This document shows, one piece after another, positions 50,840-56,075 of a stretch of 56,075 bases of DNA; position 1 is the first letter of the stretch; the number at the start of each line of letters is the position of its first letter. Position numbers and translations under genes: made by a program. This DNA is from Candidatus Omnitrophota bacterium (GTDB lineage Bacteria > Hinthialibacterota > Hinthialibacteria > Hinthialibacterales > Hinthialibacteraceae), in the NCBI GenBank assembly GCA_003598175.1, contig QZKN01000189.1, positions 1 through 56,075 of the forward strand. Direction: 5' to 3'. Under the pieces are notes generated by a model. It was given only the letters and a program-made list of their open reading frames with translations. It was not told the origin of the DNA and made no database searches.

Positions 50840-53080
50840 ATGAGGACCTTTCAACAAATATTTACCCTTATTCTTTTCACCGTTGCTTTCCCCTCCTCTC
50901 CCGTTTCGAGTGATGCGTTTTTTCCCGTCGGGGTGTGGTACGGAGGCGGAAAAGCCCGCGCGCCGATGCTGGCGCGGGCGCCGGCCGCGGAGCGGGAAGC
51001 ATGGAGGCAGGATCTGCAGACCATCCGCTCGCTGGGTTTTAACAACGTCAAATGTTGGATCGATTGGGCAACGACGGAGCCGGAGAAGGGCCGGTACAAT
51101 TTTGACAACCTCGAGCAGTTGCTGCGTTTGGCCGATGAAGTCGATCTGCGCGTGATCGTTCAGTTTTATATGGATTCCGCGCCGGAATGGCTTGCCGATG
51201 CGTTTCCCGACGCCAGTTTTGTCACGGAAAAGGGCGTTGCGATCGGCTCCCAGGCCGCGCCCGGATTTTGCATCGATCATCCCGGAGTGCGTCAGGCAAT
51301 GCAAAAGTTTTTTACAGAAACCGGAAAACGTGTGAGTCAACACCATTCGTTTTATGCCTTCGATCTATGGAGCGAACCACACATCGTGAATTGGGTTTGG
51401 TTTAACGAAACCGTGGAGTTTTGCTTTTGCCCACATACGCAGGCGCGATTTCGCGAATGGCTGCAAGCAAAATACGGCTCGCTGGATGCGTTGAATCGCG
51501 CCTGGTATCGCACCTTCACTCGCTGGGATCAAGTTCAGCCGCCTCGATTCGGAACAATCCTTTCGTATTCCGATTTGATCGACTGGAAGACGTTCATTGC
51601 CGACAAATTAAAGCAGGATTTGAAGATGAAAGCCGACGCGGCGCACGAAGCCCGGCCGGATATGCTCGTGAGCAGCCATTCCGACGCTCCCGCGGTGCTG
51701 CTGAGTCCGCTGTCCGGTTATGGAAATCCCGACGATTGGTGGATGGCGCAAGTGGTGGATCATTACGGAACCTCCATTTATCCCAAACATGCATCTGCGA
51801 AAACGCCGTGGAACGTCATCAAACTTTGCGGCGGTCTCGACGGCATCCGCTCCGCCGCGCGCGATAAAGGCTGGTGGATCGGAGAATTGCAGGCGGGACA
51901 GGGCGCAACGGGCGTGCAGGTCGCCGACGCCGTCGACGGCGACGATTTGCGGCTGTGGGGATGGACGGTGATTTCCCGCGGAGTGCGTTCCATCAGTTAT
52001 TATGCGTGGTATCCGATGAGTTCGGGCTATGAATCGAATGGGTACGGCATGATCGAACTCGACGGGACGGTGACCGAACGGGCCAAAACGGCGGGGCAAT
52101 TCGCAAAGATTATCGATTCGAATCGTGAATTGTTCGCCGCCTTGCGTCCACAAAAATCGCAAGTCGCGGTGCTCTATAACCGTCTGGCGTATATGACGGG
52201 GGGAAATACCTTCGGGCCGGGAGTCACTGTCCGCAATTCGTTGATGGGCTTTTATCGCTCCATGTTCGAACGCAACGTTCAAGTCGATTTCATTCATCCC
52301 GACGAGATTGTCGCCGGGATGGCGAAGTCATACAAGATGATTTATCTGGCGTATCCGCTCATGCTATCGACGCCGGTAACCGAGGCGCTGAAGGACTACG
52401 TTCGAGAAGGCGGATATTTAGTCAGCGAGGCGCGACCGGCGTGGAACGATGAACGTGGGTTCGCCAACGAACGCATCCCCGGCGGCGGACTGGATGACGT
52501 ATTTGGCTGCCGCGAGAGCGTGCTTCGTTCGCCGGACGTGATCGAATTCCGATTCGAACCGGATTTGCCGGGATCGCTCGCGCCGCTTTCCAAACTGACC
52601 GCGCGGGGAAGCGTGTACGCCGAACATTTGGCGCCGTTGCGCGATACGACGCGCGTGTTGGCTCGTTTTGCGGACGGCGGCGCGGCGGCGACGCTGGCGA
52701 GCTATGGAAAAGGTCAGGCGTTGCTGATCGGTACATTTCCGGCGGCGGCGTACGAGCAGGAGCATCACGCCGAGACCGGCCGCATGTTGCAGGAACTGGC
52801 CGCTGGGGCCGGCGTCGAACCGGCCATTCGCCTCGACGGCGCGCCCGGCGAAGTCGAAGCGCGATTTCTCGAATCCGAAGAGGCGCTGTTATTGATTGGG
52901 ATCAACCATTCCAGCGAGCCGCATACGGTGAATTTCACGATTCCGCATAAGCTCAAAACGGACCAGGCGCGGAATATGGAAACCGGCGAATGGATCCAAT
53001 TCCAGAAGTCTACCGAGGAAATCCGCTTGGCTCATGATTTCGCTCCGCGCGATGTGTGGGTTGTTCTTTTTATGAAATAG
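50840..53080 (+). CDS. secreted GH42-like beta-galactosidase-family enzyme
   Basis: A 746-residue protein with an N-terminal signal (MRTFQQIFTLILFTVAFPSS). Residues 55-340 are a TIM barrel (LGFNNVKCWIDWATTEPEKG; RYNFDNLEQLLRLAD), with the acid/base Glu in FDLWSEPHIVN and the likely nucleophile Glu in WWIGELQAGQGATG. It is followed by a trimerisation/Rossmann-like domain (VAVLYNRLAYMTGG; YKMIYLAYPLMLSTPV; YVREGGYLVSEARP) and a small C-terminal beta domain, the GH42 order A-B-C. The substrate is probably a beta-galactoside or related glycoside. A GGAG lies eight bases before the ATG. The end is followed by a repeat-filled 580-base gap. Confidence 0.8.
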   Translation: MRTFQQIFTLILFTVAFPSSPVSSDAFFPVGVWYGGGKARAPMLARAPAAEREAWRQDLQTIRSLGFNNVKCWIDWATTEPEKGRYNFDNLEQLLRLADEVDLRVIVQFYMDSAPEWLADAFPDASFVTEKGVAIGSQAAPGFCIDHPGVRQAMQKFFTETGKRVSQHHSFYAFDLWSEPHIVNWVWFNETVEFCFCPHTQARFREWLQAKYGSLDALNRAWYRTFTRWDQVQPPRFGTILSYSDLIDWKTFIADKLKQDLKMKADAAHEARPDMLVSSHSDAPAVLLSPLSGYGNPDDWWMAQVVDHYGTSIYPKHASAKTPWNVIKLCGGLDGIRSAARDKGWWIGELQAGQGATGVQVADAVDGDDLRLWGWTVISRGVRSISYYAWYPMSSGYESNGYGMIELDGTVTERAKTAGQFAKIIDSNRELFAALRPQKSQVAVLYNRLAYMTGGNTFGPGVTVRNSLMGFYRSMFERNVQVDFIHPDEIVAGMAKSYKMIYLAYPLMLSTPVTEALKDYVREGGYLVSEARPAWNDERGFANERIPGGGLDDVFGCRESVLRSPDVIEFRFEPDLPGSLAPLSKLTARGSVYAEHLAPLRDTTRVLARFADGGAAATLASYGKGQALLIGTFPAAAYEQEHHAETGRMLQELAAGAGVEPAIRLDGAPGEVEARFLESEEALLLIGINHSSEPHTVNFTIPHKLKTDQARNMETGEWIQFQKSTEEIRLAHDFAPRDVWVVLFMK

Positions 53081-53116
53081 TAGGGTGGGCTGCGCTACGA
53101 GCTCATCCTACATAGC

Positions 53117-53433
53117 TTTCAATCCTATCGCTCAACTCCAGCGATTCCTAACCGTTCTCCACTCTTTCTATTCTACGATTTTCGCGCCTTTCGTGCTCCC
53201 TTCGCGCTTTTGTGATGCAAACGCCTCTGAACCACGAAAGGCACGAAATTACACGAATCCACGAAAGAATCCGGCCTGCCGTGTATGCATAACCATCGTT
53301 ATTGCTTCACCATTTTGCTTTTATAATAATTTTTCTTTTTCGCGCCATTCGTGCTCCCTTCGTGCTTTCGTGATTCAAACGCCTCTGAACCACGATAAAC
53401 GCGATATTTCACGAAGACACGAAATTGTTAATT
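53117..53433. repeat. left ~310-bp direct repeat with CACGAA/TTCGTG words
   Basis: It is repeated, with scattered differences, at 54147-54457. Each copy contains two inverted clusters in which TTCGTG/TTCGCG words are followed by a loop (AAACGCCTCTGAA) and then CACGAA words, joined by a shared linker (AATCCGGCCTGCCGTGTATG). The transcript would form long stems. The two copies bracket the GxxExxY gene. Confidence 0.75.
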
Positions 53434-53513
53434 ATAACCTTTTTCTCTTTCCGCCAACCTTCTCGGTTCCCCACAACGCCAAGTGAATATTGCTGGGCTG
53501 CTCTGCGCTTCGA

Positions 53514-53561
53514 GCCCACCCTACGTAGCTATAGGGTGGGTTGAATGGAGTAAAATCCGCC
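53514..53561. repeat. paired palindromes incl. 27-base repeat copy 3
   Basis: CCCACCCTA (53514-53522) pairs with TAGGGTGGG (53532-53540). The 27-base hairpin family follows at 53535-53561 (arms GGTGGGTT and AATCCGCC-type). An 11-pair palindrome AATGGTGGGAT/ATCCCACCATT is at 53598-53630. A weaker relative lies at 53091-53119 right after the GH42-like stop. No gene is supported in 53081-53661. Confidence 0.55.
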
Positions 53562-53661
53562 GCTGCTGTAGTCAAAATCCACCGCAATTCAATCCCGAAT
53601 GGTGGGATTCTTTTTATTCATCCCACCATTCAACACAGCGTTGTTTCATCCATACGTAATT

Positions 53662-54036
53662 TTAATTGACGATCCGCTTGATCTCCAACTTTTTCGATCC
53701 GAAATTAAGCAGTAAGGCGACTTTTCTTTCGCTTGCACGTAAATAAGAAAGCGTTTGAACAAAATCGATTTCCTCCAGGCAGGATTTGGCTTTGATCTCC
53801 ACCAGGCAATCATTCACGATGAAGTCGACTCGGCGCATTCCTATTTTTTTACCTTTATAATGTATAATGATATTTACTTCTCTCGAAAAATCCATATAGC
53901 GAATTCCCATTTCATGTTCCAGCGCGCGTTGATAGATGACTTCTTGAAATCCGGGACCGAGTGTTTTATGCACTTCCAGCGCTACGGCCAAAATGTCAGC
54001 GGTTCCATCATTAAATTGTTTCCCGACCTCTTTCAT
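53662..54036 (-). CDS. GxxExxY protein (PD-(D/E)XK superfamily)
   Basis: About 124 residues from ATG 54036 (AGGTGA just upstream; an ATG at 54054 adds six). The family-defining motif is G-F-Q-E-V-I-Y in LEVHKTLGPGFQEVIYQRAL. The nuclease-like core is MRRVDFIVNDCLVEIKAKSC: Asp in VDFIV and E-x-K in VEIKA. It ends with RKVALLLNFGSKKLEIKRIVN, typical of the family. These proteins are predicted nucleases of unknown role that occur in many copies in environmental genomes. The gene is intact and is flanked on both sides by the CACGAA-rich direct repeats. Confidence 0.9.
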   Translation of the reverse strand: MKEVGKQFNDGTADILAVALEVHKTLGPGFQEVIYQRALEHEMGIRYMDFSREVNIIIHYKGKKIGMRRVDFIVNDCLVEIKAKSCLEEIDFVQTLSYLRASERKVALLLNFGSKKLEIKRIVN

Positions 54037-54089
54037 GGGATCACCTGATTTCATTCCATTTTTAAAGCGCTTGAAATTCCACTGTTACG

Positions 54090-54133
54090 TTTGAATCACG
54101 AAGGGCTCGATATTTCACGAAACCACGAAATTT
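54090..54133. repeat. partial CACGAA unit upstream of the GxxExxY gene
   Basis: TTTGAATCACGAAGGGCTCG, then ATTTCACGAAACCACGAAAT: this matches the right half of a repeat unit (compare 54415-54453). It lies directly before the promoter side of the nuclease gene. Confidence 0.6.
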
Positions 54134-54146
54134 AGTACTACTGATT

Positions 54147-54457
54147 TCCAATCCTATCAATCAATTCCTGCGATTCCAAACCGCTTTCCACTCATCACAT
54201 CTTGCTATTTTCGTGCTTTTCTTGTCCCTTCGTGTTTTCGTGATTCTAACACCTCTGAACCACGAAAGGCACAAAATTGCACGAATCCACGAAAGAATCC
54301 GGCCTGCCGTGTATGCATAACCATCGTTATTTCTTCACCATTTTGCTTTTATAAAAAATTTTCTTTTTCGCGCCTTTCGCGCCCCCTTTCGTGCTTTCGT
54401 GATTCAAACGCCTCTGAATCACGAAGGGCGCGATATTTCACGAAGATACGAAATAGT
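54147..54457. repeat. right ~310-bp direct repeat with CACGAA/TTCGTG words
   Basis: Same order and orientation as 53117-53433: lead sequence, first TTCGTG/CACGAA inverted cluster, the shared linker AATCCGGCCTGCCGTGTATG, second inverted cluster. No gene is supported between it and the end of the FGE-domain gene at 54609. Confidence 0.75.
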
Positions 54458-54490
54458 TCCCTACCTCTCCCCCCGTTCTCTCCATCTTAC

Positions 54491-54534
54491 ATGAGCCGGA
54501 GTACGGCCACTCCGTTTGGCCGACTCCGGCTCAT
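54491..54534. terminator. 18-pair hairpin downstream of the FGE-domain gene
   Basis: ATGAGCCGGAGT and ACTCCGGCTCAT (12 pairs) enclose CGGCCA and TGGCCG (6 pairs), with one bulged A and a 7-base loop. It is 75 bases past the stop of the FGE-domain gene. It may be a terminator, or the kind of hairpin found near DGR target regions. Confidence 0.6.
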
Positions 54535-54608
54535 TCCAGATTCCGTTCTCTTCGTTTCTGCTCACCGCCACCTTTTTTTAATCCACCAAGTGTCCAAGTT
54601 ACCAAGTA

Positions 54609-54740
54609 TTAAGGGTACGACCTCCGGAGGCGGAAGCCCAAGAGGTAGTCGGCGTCGCCGGGCGAGAAGCCGTAGCGATTCGCCGACCGGCAGGACCTGG
54701 CGTTGTCGCCCCAGTGGCCGCCCCGTAAGACGCGGTACGA
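54609..54740 (-). other. putative variable region (DGR-like) at the 3' end of the FGE-domain gene
   Basis: The last ~43 codons, from RVLRGGHWGDNARSCRSANR to LGFRLRRSYP, occupy the position of variable regions in C-type-lectin-fold DGR targets. The coding strand is poor in A (about 15 of 128 bases by my count, against 14 and 23 of 60 in two blocks just upstream) and rich in NNC codons (CAC, GGC, GAC, AAC, TAC, TTC, CTC, GCC). No template repeat or reverse transcriptase is in the window. Confidence 0.5.
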
Positions 54741-56075
54741 GCCTCCTGCTGGTCCCGTCGGATTCGTATGAGTATTGTTTTCATAATCCCCATACCAATC
54801 CTTACACCACTCCCAAACATTCCCACTCATATCATACAGCCCCCACGCATTCGGCTTCTTCTTTCCCACTTCCTTCGTCCCTCTCGGATTGTTATTTCCA
54901 TAATACCACGCATAATCCTTGATTTCCGTGTAATTTAGGTCATTCCCCCAATAAAACCGCGTCGTCGTCCCCGCTCGGCACGAATACTCCCATTCCGCCT
55001 CCGTCGGCAGGTGAAATTCTCCTTGCTTCAATCCATTTATTTTCTTGATAAACTCCTGGCAATCATTCCACGAAACATTATAAACCGGATAATCATTACC
55101 CACCCCATAATCCTTTGCCGGATTTGTCCCCATCACCGCCTGCCACTGCGCCTGCGTCACCTCATATTTCCCCAGGTAAAACGGCTTGCTGATCGTTACC
55201 TGATGTTGCGGACCTTCATCATTATCTCTGTCTTTCTCACTACTCGGCGAGCCCATCGTGAATGTCCCCGCCGGGATCAACACCATCTCCAAAGGCTTAG
55301 CATTCGCAGACAATCCGGGAATATTTATTATAATTTCTTTTATATTTTCATTCAGTTTAAAGAATTGGTCTCGTTTGATTTGTTCGGCAATCCTTTCTTT
55401 CTCAACCCTTTCTTCGGCAATCCTTTTTTCTATAGCATTTTTTTGGATTTTCGAATAAATGGTATACAAAATACCGAATGCAATGAATATAAAGACTAAT
55501 CCCTTAACCAATTTTTTCCGATTTCTTATCTTCCTTTCCATCAACTCCTTTGCCTGTTCAATGAAAACTTTGTTTCGCGGGTCGTTGATAAATCGACGCA
55601 AGGCGGCAATCGTTCCGCTTTGCTTCAAGAATTCCCATTCTTTTAATTCCCGCGCGTTCTCCAACTCCCAGATTCGTTTTTCGGCCTCTTTTCTATGTGT
55701 TTGCAGTGGAGATTGTTGGATATAAAATTGATACGCATCGACCGTGTTTGTACGGACAGCATCCTGCCACAATTCTTCCTCCTGCTTCTTTTGACGCGCT
55801 TCCGTCAGATACCGCCCGCCGATCACGTATTTCTGCAGATAGGTTTGATAAGCGGCAATCGTTCCTTCCTTTTCCGTTTCCTTCCAGAACCGATCTTCTT
55901 CCTGCAATTGACGGGTGATTTCGTCGATCCGCGCTTTCGCTTCCTCGACATGAGCGCCGCGGGGAAAGGCTTGCATGTAATTCGTGTAGGCGGTACGGGT
56001 TTCCACGGGATGATGAGGATTGGCGGTTGCTCTCACCTTTTCCCATGCTTCCCGATCTCGTTTCTTCTCGTCTTC
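54609..56075 (-). CDS. membrane protein with repeat region and C-terminal FGE-sulfatase (C-type lectin fold) domain; 5' end outside window
   Basis: The frame is open to the window edge (488 residues seen; the GTG near 56036 is internal). Order: hydrophilic N-terminal repeats of about 40-50 residues with W/F-x5-T-x2-AY-x2-(F/Y)-(L/I) cores (FWKETEKEGTIAAYQTYLQK; LWQDAVRTNTVDAYQFYIQQ), one TM helix (KGLVFIFIAFGILYTIYSKI), a charged linker, then an FGE-sulfatase domain (LEMVLIPAGTFTMGSP; YEVTQAQWQAVMGTNPA; LPTEAEWEYSCRAGTTT; WGLYDMSGNVWEWCKDWYGD; YRVLRGGHWGDNARSC). Only one cysteine of the FGE catalytic pair is present, so formylglycine-generating activity is unlikely. The end resembles a DGR variable region. 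Upstream fused domains, if any, are outside the window. Confidence 0.88.
   Translation of the reverse strand, partial: EDEKKRDREAWEKVRATANPHHPVETRTAYTNYMQAFPRGAHVEEAKARIDEITRQLQEEDRFWKETEKEGTIAAYQTYLQKYVIGGRYLTEARQKKQEEELWQDAVRTNTVDAYQFYIQQSPLQTHRKEAEKRIWELENARELKEWEFLKQSGTIAALRRFINDPRNKVFIEQAKELMERKIRNRKKLVKGLVFIFIAFGILYTIYSKIQKNAIEKRIAEERVEKERIAEQIKRDQFFKLNENIKEIIINIPGLSANAKPLEMVLIPAGTFTMGSPSSEKDRDNDEGPQHQVTISKPFYLGKYEVTQAQWQAVMGTNPAKDYGVGNDYPVYNVSWNDCQEFIKKINGLKQGEFHLPTEAEWEYSCRAGTTTRFYWGNDLNYTEIKDYAWYYGNNNPRGTKEVGKKKPNAWGLYDMSGNVWEWCKDWYGDYENNTHTNPTGPAGGSYRVLRGGHWGDNARSCRSANRYGFSPGDADYLLGFRLRRSYP

Noticed and set aside
53085..53486. A 133-codon frame inside the repeat region
   Set aside because: It reads through the CACGAA repeats and has no protein-like features.
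53117..54457. CACGAA-rich repeats as a CRISPR array
   Set aside because: Repeat words are short, irregularly spaced and inverted; there are no unique spacers of constant length and no cas genes.
54609..56075. FGE-domain protein as the activator of the two sulfatases
   Set aside because: Only one of the two catalytic cysteines is present (D occupies the other position), and the protein is a membrane multidomain chain.

Overview
The window looks like chromosomal DNA of a Gram-negative, free-living heterotroph. Outer-membrane and periplasmic features are a DcaP-like porin, an RND efflux pump, lipoproteins, alanine racemase and System II cytochrome c maturation (ResB/CcsA). The mix of Tat-exported sulfatases, secreted glycosidases, a Tat-type enolase-superfamily enzyme, a sodium/solute symporter and many palindromic intergenic repeats recalls the Planctomycetota/Lentisphaerota side of bacteria or allied lineages such as Hydrogenedentota or Sumerlaeota. 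No rRNA or other marker was seen, so this placement is a guess from gene content.

Layout. 0-10 kb: a truncated Rpn-type nuclease gene, an ABC-2 permease, a TIM-barrel glycosidase-like protein, HisN-like phosphatase, NagB, a PfkB kinase, a radical SAM/SPASM protein and a secreted alpha/alpha-barrel protein. 10-16 kb: a sulfatase, a porin, a 393-bp MITE-like insertion and a GH20 hexosaminidase. 16.4-20.2 kb: an accessory patch with a HigBA-type toxin-antitoxin pair, a second sulfatase, an overlapping nucleotidyltransferase pair, a small zincin and a ParDE module carrying indels. 20.3-26.1 kb: a TetR-MFP-RND efflux operon with a recognisable operator, then a frameshifted Rrf2 regulator. 26-33 kb: symporter, secreted protein, IS4-family remnant, ccsA and resB. 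33.4-36.8 kb: a glycosyltransferase and a GT26-phosphoglycosyl transferase fusion. 36.9-45.9 kb: secreted isomerase-like and beta-helix proteins, a UDG and Trm11-like methyltransferase pair, a secreted dehydratase-like enzyme, an Fe alcohol dehydrogenase and an orphan periplasmic Cache protein. 46-53 kb: alr, a membrane protein, a macro domain/BON lipoprotein pair, an alpha/beta hydrolase and a GH42-like enzyme, with four copies of a palindromic repeat between them. 53-56 kb: a GxxExxY nuclease flanked by ~310-bp direct repeats full of CACGAA/TTCGTG words, then the 3' part of a membrane protein whose FGE-sulfatase/C-type-lectin domain ends in a segment resembling the variable region of a diversity-generating retroelement.

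How genes may work together (inference): hexosaminidase, two sulfatases, NagB, a sugar kinase, a porin and a symporter would fit use of sulfated amino-sugar glycans. The most unusual signals are the putative DGR target at the right edge, the repeat-flanked GxxExxY unit, the MITE with an exact 7-bp target duplication, the palindrome family around 46-51 kb, the GT26-PGT fusion, and homopolymer indels in three small genes, which are either decay or uncorrected sequencing errors.
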